From Prolixibacteraceae bacterium (GTDB lineage Bacteria; Bacteroidota; Bacteroidia; Bacteroidales; Prolixibacteraceae), in assembly GCA_025210775.1 (NCBI GenBank), contig JAOARB010000020.1, positions 175,028 to 239,027 on the forward strand: a stretch of 64,000 nucleotides of DNA, written 5' to 3'. Positions within the stretch are counted from its first letter, which is position 1; every line of letters starts with the position of its first letter. Positions 12,201 through 18,004 of this stretch are shown here, in pieces. Below the pieces are notes generated by a model, which worked only from the letters and a program-made list of their open reading frames with translations, was not told where the DNA came from and did no database searches. The position numbers and the translations under genes are program-made.

Positions 12201-13812
12201 TACAATTGCTATTTCTGGTGGCATGTCTGATAATTATATGCCAAGCTACATAAATGGAAACTTAGATATTACAAAAGCAACTTGGGCAGATGTAACATGG
12301 ATAAACGAACAAGATGAGTTCTATACTAATGAGTCATTAACAATACTTCTATCAGAGGACGTTGATTTCACTCTTTCTAGTGATAATAGTAATGTTATAA
12401 CAACGCAAGACAAAACGATCACCTCTGTTGGTCCAGGTAGTGCAACAGTTACTATTTCAATAGCTGGTGATACAAATCATGATCCATATCAGATTGTAAA
12501 ACAGATTAATGTTGTTACTCAAAAACCAGTTGTTCTAACTTCTGTAAGCGATATCTATTTAAAAGGATTACTTTCTTCTTATACCATCATACTAAAAGCA
12601 GAAGATCCAGATACGCCATTATCAGCTCTTACAAATTGGGAAATTCGTAATGTTGAAGATAAAGACAATAACGGAAACAAAGCTTTCAGAGTGAATAGTA
12701 ATACTGGAGAACTTACAATCAATGACTATGATGAATTGTTCATGTATGGCAATCATATCTATAACATTGAAGCAAGAGTAAGTGATGGTGTTAATTATAG
12801 TGATTGGAAATCAATCCAAATCTACATCTATGACAATAGATTAACACAAAGCTTCACTTCTGACTTTATTGATGAAGCATCATTTACAGATCTTCAAATC
12901 GATCAACCAGAGACAACAGACGAAGGACTTGAATTGCTATATACTAGTTCTGATACTCAGGTAGTAGATACCAACGACAACACATTAAATGTTAATGGAG
13001 CAGGAACGACAGTGATTACAGTTACACAAGAAGGTGACAATCAATACAAACCTTTCCAAGTAACATTTACAATCACTATTGATAAAGCTCCTATTACAGT
13101 AACTGCTGATGAAGCAACAAGAGTATATGGTATCGCTAACCCTAATTTCAGCTATAGCGTAACAGGTGCAAGAAACGGTGATAATCAAATATTTACTATT
13201 GAACCTACGTTTAATACACCAGCTACAGAAACAAGTGATGTTGGAGAATATGATCTTACTATCTCAGGAGGAGCATCAGACAATTACATTACAACTTTTG
13301 TAAATAGTACAATGACAATTACAAAAGCCAATTGGAATATCATTTGGGTGAATGAAACTCTAGAATTTGAAGTAGGTGAAACACTTACTGTTCAATTAAG
13401 TAAAGATGTTGATTTTATTGTAACGACAAGTGAAACTGACATTGTATATCCTAATGAGCACACTATTGAGGCTATTTCACTAGGTGATTCGTATATTGCG
13501 ATCCATATCCCAGAAGATAAGAACCATTTCTCTCAAGTCATCCAGCGTTTATTGGTAGTTAAAGATTTTACATCCATCAAAGACGATAAGATAGAAGTAA
13601 AACTTTATCCTAATCCAGCCAAAGATTATATATATATATCAGGACTTCAATCAAATGATTTAGTTCAAATAATATCTATCAATGGACGTACAGTTAAAGA
13701 GAAGAGATCAACAGAAAACCTTCTACGTATTGCAACAGAAGGATTAGCTAATGGTCTATATCTAATTCAGATTAATCACGAAAAGGTTTACAAACTCGTT
13801 ATTTCAAAATAA
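3298..13812 (+). CDS. Giant multidomain surface protein (3504 aa) with T9SS C-terminal sorting domain
   Basis: Predicted secreted or cell-surface adhesin-like protein. Signal peptide residues 1-20 (cleavage after FGYA). By eye the order is: an N-terminal region to about 190; a fibronectin-like segment (about 190-297, with RGFVYS and YYVRAYV); a choice-of-anchor-D/HYDIN-like domain (about 300-415); a second FN3-like segment to about 515; then roughly eleven cadherin-like units of about 100 residues (519-2020). These units carry EDE/NEDE starts, LPxxGxL turns and YTPxxxxxG strands. They are interrupted at about 1076-1240 by a laminin-G/concanavalin-like domain. Four ~350-residue modules follow (2028-3424). 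The end carries a type A T9SS sorting domain (VKLYPNPAKDYIYISGL...LYLIQI, 3430-3504). No catalytic domain is recognisable. Role in adhesion or biofilm is inferred. A strong terminator follows. Confidence 0.9.
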   Translation: MSKKTLLLFLFLFFTSFGYAEIKTFTFENSYNNNTNYTEAGTSINLLKTFTIIKNSNIPIGINGSNGIMGNTSLPTENEVGGFYMYSHYLYLKSLNLKVTNSSNSSIYTDKDIYLVGYLYDSPVFRYKIPEDIYNSDPNNNNGYTLVDLTAIDDLDIDHTIIDKLMFENPSKDVYLKIDDLQYDKRSISSEKLPVLRMVELSNIQKSSVTVSSRLLTYGNGYTERGFVYSTTDETPTESEGATLYPITDDWIWYYSSFSYTIENMARNTPYYVRAYVKNKHGIRYSFSNPALSGESTILQFKSNGKNIENNSDNTSTNNNTNFGDILIGNSKTNTYTIKNIGSQTFNITSNPFLSVEQTSNVFSITEPSPFLQIAGHDSKDFTIEASTQTPGIYRKRIKAKNGETEEYSFVVKATFYKKAELLSSPSANVEQTKTTIIATIAPNFNNTSVEIEYGLDQNLDHSVKLSEKLFSRSNSILFSIELPVIKSGATHYYRIKLVNDAGETTSSIYSYESIIVPPSIDTNTGFTLQEGETHILSSSEFKVSDNNLQIPTITISSIPQHGALYKENTILSIGNTFLQDDINTGKITYVHDATETSSDSFTLSVKNSLHALLPETVNISITNSNDAPIAIQQTRIGEKNIPVTFTKNHFTDNTFDEEGDPLTKIKITSLPTTGSLTLNSNPIIIGQEIPLSGTANIEYIVGSEGIFNFTWKAFTNTYSIDSAAIIIEISKDLTPPVITDWSFTINEDELTAIPETKWTENYTDTEPLAKIALISSDPEISFFLGSVPLTLPAEITANQLSNLKCISAENFNGIAKARWDASDGTTYTDGDKQITFTITTLDDSPTAEGFTITGTEETDLPLEEIDFTSKYIDIENDPFTSIKIDPSKTHGLLKVDGSNVTTSPINVSDISKIIYTPIQNSYGNKVDSIYYKVINANAESTDWYVIYIDLNGVNDNPTNQNLSFSTREDNDYRFVSLMFSHHYSDPENDPQESIKIVSLPDKGALRLNGIDVMVNQEILISEISNLTFTPIANEYGTNYTTFEYQSKDGSAFSPTYTVTANVTSVTDPIVLGFHNALTFTGNGYVDIKNLNDFPNSNFTFEMMVKPTGKNLHQVIASSLENRQGWEIGIDAQNHWYITYGDVLSTHTETFTEVDTFDKWYKIVLVGGATPSISIIRNTTTELNNKLIHTLAIGSNTEIVLGKNRGQGNNYFTGVIDEVYLWSKIRTKTESLDIFKIISSNEPGLYAYWDCNDIEGIKLKDDIGTHNGIIQGDLYYESTGHVVFDVTDEEVPLTTKMKYTDWDNQQSQVDIGFIYGGSAVFTTSTSDDRNTILYTPKTNFSGISEVIYQLNSNNTLKGHHYIKVNNVDDLPEIIQQTIYLGDEDFIAIDINRFKDNFIDHDNDPLDEIIIKSLPSNGTLSHNGVNITIDQVFTVSQLESSVIKYTPNEHYSGVDSISWNCIANSKNATTDAKIYFNVQKPINPIILKDSTIYIREDETITLTQSNISEMMSDDSKASKIAFIESPSNGYISKNGVIQQTPFELDYSNLDASNIVIHFTANWNGQDTIRWDIKDNNGYTDGDATIAIHVVPINDIPEITDITIQMTEDVKHLFKTTIFSTNYYDLEGDEAHIVKINSLPLHGELYYNGALIEPTQIPVSLQINTQGLLEYIPKMNYYGKDNVKYQVQDILLGTSNEANLIFDINEENDAPKNSNIVINIDEDNIHSFSNDFNLGYSDEEGDELQDVIIKTLPILGKLLFNGIEVTSNQLPLIIPKLDVSSLTYSPNLNESGTPYVSFIYSVTDKNNRESLDYYININVKSIEDTPEISGDIKITLDEDHKFYFTDHIFKDVFIDYEHYGLQSVKITTIESGVTLEYNNTTATVGTVIPIADITQLCYTPNANENAKAKKLFTFTLIDSQNTETSNTATCMADIIPVNDPPIITDLGLWTVKEGTLFSHTLEVTNPDQDQLTYSIVSGPVGMTISNTGVITWQANVETDKIDDIVIRISDGIYNVDLNAETTIQNVNNKLPVVTTESITLNLKNLDSATKPILTATDKDFGTTTFQDWTIVSQTDYDNNGQDPFSIDPQTGELSYNDIDELYIENNPGYTIQVTVSDGVNTSVTKSMSITLNDNRLTQTVAASFINGTDYDMPTTTQPVQSDAQLVLNYTSSDTNVATVNGNLLNILSVGTTQIEVKQEGNHTYKPFSKTFTFTVYKASITVTAKSETRIYGVSNPTFTYEVTGARIGDTNIFTTEPTLSTTATETSNVGIYPITIIGGVSDKYDITTYKNGTLNITKAEWNATWTNYKPEIYINETIDIQISELATYTVSSDNVIVISVLNHNIKGNDIGASDITISIEADINHNAQDIIKTVSVINEKPVVTSTSADIYLKSLDPDYKVQLTAEDNDNPQSILNQWELRHVQDKDNDGIVAFDVDPDTGELIILDYDELICCNGNHAYNFEVRVNDGIEYSNWTNLQINIYDNREEQTVSGIFIQNAIYTDLGFNQPETSDQGIPLTYNSADNLIAKPAGRYLEVNGIGSTTIEAKAAGNNLYRSYEVTFTFTVAKAPITVTAENKTRGFEELEPTFTYMVSGARAGDTDIYSVEPTLTTDATMYSPTGDYNILISGGTSDKYIPNYVNGTLTITKAEWNIVWTNEQTEFNINETLLVELSRPVSFTVSSDNTNVISTQGATLKAEGKGNAKITISIQGDINHNPKVIEFDIHVVNQKPIVTSSSFDIYLKGLLPTDNIQFTATDVDGSNFERWEARYIQDKDNNSILPATMDAVTGILNITDYDELFKYGDHTYNFQVRVNDGISYSDWKDIQINIYDNRDLQNITASYIQSTVFTNLEVMQPEDSDQNLPLTYHSSDENVVSVNANTFVINRVGSSVITVEQSGNNEYLPYSHSFAFTVVKAPITVTADSKTRVYGDMNPMFTYSVTGTRSGDTNIFTIEPNMSTTATETSNVGQYTIAISGGMSDNYMPSYINGNLDITKATWADVTWINEQDEFYTNESLTILLSEDVDFTLSSDNSNVITTQDKTITSVGPGSATVTISIAGDTNHDPYQIVKQINVVTQKPVVLTSVSDIYLKGLLSSYTIILKAEDPDTPLSALTNWEIRNVEDKDNNGNKAFRVNSNTGELTINDYDELFMYGNHIYNIEARVSDGVNYSDWKSIQIYIYDNRLTQSFTSDFIDEASFTDLQIDQPETTDEGLELLYTSSDTQVVDTNDNTLNVNGAGTTVITVTQEGDNQYKPFQVTFTITIDKAPITVTADEATRVYGIANPNFSYSVTGARNGDNQIFTIEPTFNTPATETSDVGEYDLTISGGASDNYITTFVNSTMTITKANWNIIWVNETLEFEVGETLTVQLSKDVDFIVTTSETDIVYPNEHTIEAISLGDSYIAIHIPEDKNHFSQVIQRLLVVKDFTSIKDDKIEVKLYPNPAKDYIYISGLQSNDLVQIISINGRTVKEKRSTENLLRIATEGLANGLYLIQINHEKVYKLVISK
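9379..13566 (+). repeat. Four tandem ~350-residue modules inside the giant surface protein
   Basis: Copies begin at the conserved (L/K)P(V/I)V motif at 9379, 10429, 11479 and 12523, giving periods of about 351, 350 and 348 codons. Each copy contains a cadherin-like part starting near DIYLK and ending in VNDGxxYSxW, a DNR(x)xQ linker, a Big-like part rich in YxSSD, an MBG-type part (RVYG..NPxFxYxVTG, then SGGxSDxY and NGTLxITKA), and a final Ig-like part ending in GDxNHxxxxI. A D/N-rich loop (for example QDKDNDG, EDKDNNG) recurs once per copy and looks like a calcium-binding turn. The copies have diverged at the protein level, so this is an old internal duplication. Confidence 0.88.
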
Positions 13813-13827
13813 AACCTTTTCATAAAA

Positions 13828-13868
13828 AAGAGGGGGATTCACAATTGTGGATCCCTCTTTTTTTTTAA
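13828..13868 (+). terminator. Rho-independent terminator after the giant surface protein gene
   Basis: An AGAGGG...CCCTCT stem extended by ATTCAC/GTGGAT around an AATT loop (a GG bulge on one side) is followed by nine T residues. It lies 16 nt after the stop codon at 13812. Confidence 0.88.
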
Positions 13869-13926
13869 TTTTAAAAACTCGAATCTCTGATTTAGCTCTA
13901 CAAAAAAGAGTCTAAACAAAGCAGCT

Positions 13927-13934
13927 TATTTTTG
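13927..13934 (+). promoter_or_regulatory. -7 promoter element upstream of the universal-stress-like gene
   Basis: TATTTTTG matches TAnnTTTG on the plus strand. The implied start is about 60 nt before the ATG at 14004. No clear -33 TTTG is present at the usual spacing. Confidence 0.4.
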
Positions 13935-14003
13935 CCTCAACAAATAAAAGGAAAGATAGGCCAATAGATTTATTTAAATATCGTAGTAATATAACAATCA
14001 CAT

Positions 14004-14813
14004 ATGTCGTTTCAAGAACAAAGAATAGGAGTATGGTTTGGCTCTGAGGAGATCCCAGAAATTCAGATAGAGCATGCCTCTACCCTTGCCAATATCATGA
14101 GAAAAGAGCTCTGTTTTTTTCATATCTCTAAAGAAAAATCGGCTCATCCAACTGTTCTTAAAAACATGAATACCGTAAAAGAGAGGATCCTAAAAGAAGA
14201 TCCTGTTCAACGGGTAACAGTAGAAGTCATTGAAGGCGAATACGAAGAATCACTTATAAAAGCCATTGAAGATCTTGATCTACTACTCATTGTTTTTGAC
14301 AAACAAAAAGATTATAAGATACTACATAGTTTTAGCACCACTTCTGTGCCATATCTTTTTACGGATAAGAATGTAGACATAAATAAAGCTTTTCAGAATA
14401 TTGTATTCTCGATAGGCTATATCAAAAGGTCCAAAGACGCAGCCCTATGGGCATCTTACATTGCTCGTTATAACAAAACCAATATTACACTACTCAAAGC
14501 ATCAGATAGTGACGAAGACGACCAGAAAATAGTCAAAGCACACATGTATTCTGTGGAGAATTTATTTGAAAAATTTGATTTTTCTTATGAAATAAAGGAT
14601 CTTGGTAAACCATCATGGAGAATGGTCAATGCGACCTATCGTAAAGCCCACACCCTAGATTCGGGACTCATCATCATCGCCTTATCATTAGACAATGATT
14701 TTATTACAAGAATGATCCCCTACTATTACCGAAAACATTTAATAAGATCCAAAGAGACCCCTCTGCTGCTAATTAACTCCAAGCGTGACCTATATACCAT
14801 GTGTGGAGGATAA
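14004..14813 (+). CDS. Universal stress protein (UspA)-like, two-domain
   Basis: The 269-residue cytoplasmic protein looks like two tandem UspA-type alpha/beta folds: residues about 1-125 (IGVWFGSEEI..., ending in LLLIVFD) and about 130-265 (NIVFSIGYIKRSKDAALWASYIARY, ending in TPLLLINS). The usual ATP-binding G-x2-G-x9-G-S/T motif near the C terminus is not visible; the corresponding stretch carries MIPYYYRKHLIRSKETPLLLI, so it may be a non-ATP-binding member. It is a monocistronic gene between two hairpins, with its own -7 element near 13930. No signal peptide is present. Family assignment rests on the overall fold pattern, not on a diagnostic motif. Confidence 0.55.
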   Translation: MSFQEQRIGVWFGSEEIPEIQIEHASTLANIMRKELCFFHISKEKSAHPTVLKNMNTVKERILKEDPVQRVTVEVIEGEYEESLIKAIEDLDLLLIVFDKQKDYKILHSFSTTSVPYLFTDKNVDINKAFQNIVFSIGYIKRSKDAALWASYIARYNKTNITLLKASDSDEDDQKIVKAHMYSVENLFEKFDFSYEIKDLGKPSWRMVNATYRKAHTLDSGLIIIALSLDNDFITRMIPYYYRKHLIRSKETPLLLINSKRDLYTMCGG

Positions 14814-14820
14814 AAATAAT

Positions 14821-14856
14821 AAATGCGATTCTGTCACTAGAATCGCATTTATTATC
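14821..14856. terminator. Bidirectional terminator between converging genes
   Basis: A perfect 12-bp stem, AAATGCGATTCT / AGAATCGCATTT with loop GTCACT, lies at 14821-14850. T-rich sequence follows on both strands. It separates the plus-strand stress-like gene from the minus-strand DEAD-box-like gene. Confidence 0.9.
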
Positions 14857-14879
14857 TTATAAAGAATAACGCAAAAAAA

Positions 14880-15494
14880 TTAATCCATTTGGACCATCTG
14901 TGCCCCTTTCATCACTCTTTCATCAAACATATCAAGAGATTCGTTCCATGAAGAAGTAGTTACGATATACTGAACTTTATCGATCATGTTTTCAATATGA
15001 TATAAAACAGGGATTTCACGTGCTTTATCCATCTTATCAAAATCATCTACAAAAATCATTTGTACCTTAGTCATGGGTACTCCTGTACAACTTATCAACT
15101 CCATTAATCGTCTTGGAGTTACGATCAAAAGGTCGATTCCTTCATATATCATATCCTTTTGATATTGGATAATACCTTGATCAAAAGCAGTAAAGGCTCT
15201 TAATTTTGTTCTATAAGACAACTTATCAAAAGTCTCTTCCAATTCAAAAGCTTTTTCTTTTGTTGGCGCAACAATAATCGCTCTTGGTGCTTCCTCAACA
15301 GGCTTCTGAAGACGCTGAATCGCTCCCATTACAATACCAGTAGACTTACCTGTTCCCTCATCAGACTGTATAAAGACATCAGACCCGGATTTAATAACAG
15401 ACATCGATTTTCCTTGAATAGATCTAGGTTCTTTATCGTATGCAAGATCTATAATATTGTTTACCAATTCAGGTATTAACTTTTTTAACTTCAT
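14880..15494 (-). CDS. Single-domain, degenerate DEAD-box helicase-like protein
   Basis: The 204-residue protein corresponds only to the first RecA-like domain of DEAD-box RNA helicases. Visible elements are a Q-motif-like IQGKSM region, Walker A SDEGTGKST (about residues 44-52), motif Ia APTKEKAFE, motif Ib TPRRLMEL, a motif II altered from DEAD to DDFD (VDDFDKM), and motif III TTSSW in place of SAT. The second RecA-like domain, needed for helicase activity, is absent; only about 65 nt and a terminator hairpin follow, so no frameshifted remainder is present. The substitution of the catalytic Glu in motif II suggests loss or change of ATPase function. It may be an RNA-binding or regulatory relic (inference). 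It has a strong own promoter at 15541-15570. Confidence 0.8.
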   Translation of the reverse strand: MKLKKLIPELVNNIIDLAYDKEPRSIQGKSMSVIKSGSDVFIQSDEGTGKSTGIVMGAIQRLQKPVEEAPRAIIVAPTKEKAFELEETFDKLSYRTKLRAFTAFDQGIIQYQKDMIYEGIDLLIVTPRRLMELISCTGVPMTKVQMIFVDDFDKMDKAREIPVLYHIENMIDKVQYIVTTSSWNESLDMFDERVMKGAQMVQMD

Positions 15495-15825
15495 ATCTTA
15501 AAACTACAATTAATTGTATCCACTCTTTCGTTTCAGACTACAAAATTAGTCATTCTATCTCGAATGCAAATTAATATCATGTTATTCTATCATTTTGAGT
15601 CAATACTCCTTACGACATATTGAAAATCCACAATCAAGAATATTTAAACAATAAAACAAAAACACAGTACAATCACTCCTTCTAAACATCATAGATCACC
15701 TTGGAACAAATGCATTTAAAATAAAATTGAATAAAGAAAAGGCAACAAAAAAGTTGCAAACCATTCTTTGTAACATAAAATTACATATTTTCACAACACA
15801 ATAATGCATTACTTAATCTTAAGAC
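15495..15825. other. Intergenic region between divergent genes
   Basis: This 331-bp AT-rich interval holds the minus-strand promoter at 15541-15570. I see no plus-strand TAnnTTTG element for the gene at 15826, no ORF of note and no long repeat. Confidence 0.6.
15541..15570 (-). promoter_or_regulatory. Sigma-ABfr-type promoter of the DEAD-box-like gene
   Basis: On the minus strand TTTG (15570-15567), an 18-nt spacer and TAATTTTG (15548-15541) match the Bacteroidetes consensus. The implied transcript starts about 40 nt before the start codon. Confidence 0.7.
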
Positions 15826-16380
15826 ATGAAAACATACACAGTTCAAAGGATTCTTTTTCTTCTGATCATTATACATCTCTTCTATTTTAAGCTTAATGGA
15901 CAAGAAGTAGACACAATAAAAGAAAAAGTCACTATCGTAGAAGAAAGAAGAAATAGCCTTAGAGTATATTACGATAAAACATATTTTAGGGTTCCCAAAA
16001 AGAAAATTTCCCGGGATGGATATACAGACTCGTCCATGCTAGAGAAATATTGTAAAGATTATATGGAAGGTGTTAAAGATGCTCATTTATATGATCAGAC
16101 TGGTTTCGGAGAGAACCTATTTGGTTTTGTGGCACCAGGTGTATCGAATATTCTCACTTTCATTCTCAGCCACCCTGTACCAGAGAACAATACAACATTA
16201 ATAAATAATATTACGGACAAAAGTAAGCTAAACAACTTTGCATATCGTAAGGGATACAAAAAAGGATATCGTGGAAATATACAAGAGGCCGAACTATGCG
16301 GAACCTTAACCCTTGTTGTTGTGGCAGGAGCCACACTCTATTATATTGCCGAATATCAAAATAACAAGAATCCCAAATAA
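15826..16380 (+). CDS. Small membrane/secreted protein of unknown function, paralogue 1
   Basis: I do not recognise the family. The 184-residue protein has an N-terminal hydrophobic segment (about residues 9-22, likely a signal peptide ending near LNGQ). A short beta-rich part follows (EERRNSLRVYY...FRVPKKKIS). Then comes a conserved core with YCKDYMEGVKDAHLYD, TGFGENLFGFVAPGV and an FAYRKGYKKGYRGNIQ stretch, and last a C-terminal hydrophobic helix (about 158-172, LTLVVVAGATLYYI). It is clearly paralogous to the 187-residue protein at 21779-22342: YC, M-x-G-x-KDA, YD-x-TGFG-x-NL-x-GF, PGV, NN-x-TL and FAY-K-KGYKK-x-YR-x-NIQ are shared. A decayed third copy follows directly at 16389-16620. The G-x-KDA plus GY-x-x-GY pattern occurs in other small bacteroidetal membrane proteins, none with a function known to me. 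Confidence 0.75.
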   Translation: MKTYTVQRILFLLIIIHLFYFKLNGQEVDTIKEKVTIVEERRNSLRVYYDKTYFRVPKKKISRDGYTDSSMLEKYCKDYMEGVKDAHLYDQTGFGENLFGFVAPGVSNILTFILSHPVPENNTTLINNITDKSKLNNFAYRKGYKKGYRGNIQEAELCGTLTLVVVAGATLYYIAEYQNNKNPK

Positions 16381-16388
16381 TTTCGAAA

Positions 16389-16620
16389 CAATAGACATTT
16401 TACCATTGATTCTAGATATACAAACCGACGATTGAAATAGAATTCGGAGCTAAACTAATAGGATTTGTGATTTCTGTAGTATGCAATCTTTTTTTTTACC
16501 TCAAAAAAGCGAGAAACAAGAAAAATCTAAACTGATACATACTAGCTACCTAAATAACGTAAATGGCTTTATCTGTAAAAAAAGATATACGGGTAATAAC
16601 CATGAATAACATTATGTGAC
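16389..16620 (+). pseudogene. Decayed third copy of the 15826/21779 paralogue family
   Basis: DNA in this apparently empty interval aligns with the 21779 gene. AGATATACAAACC at 16414 matches AGATGCACGAACC at 22027. GGAGCTAA at 16446 matches 22058. GTATGCAA at 16479 lies the same 33 nt downstream as at 22091. By hand about 31 of 42 bases agree over 16446-16487. The match resumes at CTACC 16546 (22174), followed by GTAAATGGCTTTATCTGTAA (the codons for NSFAYK in the intact gene). A one-base insertion between 16414 and 16446, in-frame stops and internal length changes make it non-coding. Residues still readable are EFGAKLIGF and VVCNLF against GFGANLAGF and GVCNLF. Boundaries are approximate. Confidence 0.75.
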
Positions 16621-16688
16621 TTCTACTATTGGTTGATGGTTAAACCTCTCATTATTTCATTTGAAAAGAATAAAAAGTGTTTTTTAAG

Positions 16689-16730
16689 TATTTAGATAAG
16701 TATGAGAACAAACTCGTACTTATCTAAATA
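16689..16730. terminator. Long hairpin after the DUF1302-like gene
   Basis: An 18-bp stem with a single G-T pair (TATTTAGATAAGTATGAG / CTCGTACTTATCTAAATA, loop AACAAA) begins 9 nt past the minus-strand stop at 16739. A good T-tract is lacking on the minus strand, so it could be a 3'-end stabiliser as well as a terminator. Confidence 0.55.
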
Positions 16731-16738
16731 CAATTTAT

Positions 16739-17956
16739 TTAAAAACTATAAACAGCTTTTATCCAATACTCAGAGTTATCGCTATATAAACCAAACATTC
16801 CCTTTTTTCCCGAAAACCAATCATAACCAAGACAAAGATGAATCTGATCAGAAAGAGAATAGTCAACTGATGCTCTATTAAACAGTGCATTATTAGTTAA
16901 ATCAATATACGCAAATGAACATACCTTTGTTGTACTTCGAAACAATTGTTTCGAAATATTTGCAGTTAGGAAAGTCGAATTATTAACGACACCAACTTGA
17001 TCATCGACATCTAAATTCCTATTATATATTTGCATTGAAATCATCCAATCATTTTCCAAATAAGCATCTACACCTAATAGAGCTTGATAGCTATTACAGT
17101 TATACAGTAAGCCAGTATTCTGATTCATCTGTAGTTCATTAAAATAAATAGCCCCATCTGTTCTGACTACAAATTTACCTATTGGCAGTGAAACCGTTAA
17201 TCCCATCATATCCATTCTATCATAAAATGAATTTATCAATAATCTATCCTTATCCGAATTATCATAAATGATTTGAGGCATTTTATTCCATGTATGAAGC
17301 ATCATAAAAGAAAAATCAATACCTCTTAGATAACAGTTAAAACGTCCTCCAATTTCCCCATTATTTAGCTTAAATGCAGGTTTATGATCTAGCAATAACA
17401 CCTCCTGTGAACCATTTTGCTGAGTAAAAGACCACGGATTCTGAGGTTCAAAGGGTAAAATAAAGAACTCTGGAATAGGCAAATAAACAAGTTCGAAACT
17501 ATATAATGGCTTCACATAATCTATTTTAATAGCATTTACAGGCATTCGAATATCATCGTAATCCCTTGCTAAGAATTCACTATAATCAAAGGGAGAGATA
17601 ATATCAGTTACACGTAATCCATCAGAGACCCCCCAGATAATGATTTGTCTTCCTACGTTCAGATTTATATGATCACCGGTATACTTAAAAAAAGCTTCTC
17701 TTAACTCAATGGTAGTATTATCCTTTACCACATTATTATGTATCGCATTAATAGAAGTAAAGAAATATGAATTTCCTTGTGTCGAACTCATCTCTATGCG
17801 CACCCTACTTCTAGAGCTCATAATATCATTTGATGAATTACTACGTACTGCATGATAAGTATCCACAAAACCACTAAGATCGATTTTCTTCTCATCCTCT
17901 TGTCCCATTACATATAGAGGAAGAAACAGAATTAGAAGATAAAAAATTGATTTCAT
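16739..17956 (-). CDS. DUF1302-like outer-membrane beta-barrel protein
   Basis: A 405-residue protein with a signal peptide (cleavage near VMGQ, residue 19) and alternating beta-strand character throughout, ending in a C-terminal Phe (WIKAVYSF), the usual outer-membrane barrel end. The segments INLNVGRQIIIWGVSDGLRV, DIISPFDYSEFL and MPVNAIKIDY fit the DUF1302/porin-like family, which in other bacteria is encoded beside MMPL/RND exporters and LolA-like lipoprotein-sorting proteins. The same three-gene set is present here: RND at 18838-21183, LolA-like at 18005-18799, this gene last. It probably acts as the outer-membrane part of a lipid or hydrophobic-compound export route (inference). Confidence 0.75.
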   Translation of the reverse strand: MKSIFYLLILFLPLYVMGQEDEKKIDLSGFVDTYHAVRSNSSNDIMSSRSRVRIEMSSTQGNSYFFTSINAIHNNVVKDNTTIELREAFFKYTGDHINLNVGRQIIIWGVSDGLRVTDIISPFDYSEFLARDYDDIRMPVNAIKIDYVKPLYSFELVYLPIPEFFILPFEPQNPWSFTQQNGSQEVLLLDHKPAFKLNNGEIGGRFNCYLRGIDFSFMMLHTWNKMPQIIYDNSDKDRLLINSFYDRMDMMGLTVSLPIGKFVVRTDGAIYFNELQMNQNTGLLYNCNSYQALLGVDAYLENDWMISMQIYNRNLDVDDQVGVVNNSTFLTANISKQLFRSTTKVCSFAYIDLTNNALFNRASVDYSLSDQIHLCLGYDWFSGKKGMFGLYSDNSEYWIKAVYSF

Positions 17957-18004
17957 ATCATCCTTTATTTTACATCATTACACAAAATAATGATATTATA
18001 AAAA

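Noticed and set aside
9379..13566. Recent gene amplification or CRISPR-like repeat
   Set aside because: The copies are about 1050 bp, coding and diverged; there are no short identical repeats with unique spacers, and none were seen elsewhere in the window.
14814..14879. Frameshifted second helicase domain after the DEAD-like gene
   Set aside because: The 66 nt hold only the terminator hairpin; no RecA2 motif is encoded in any frame.
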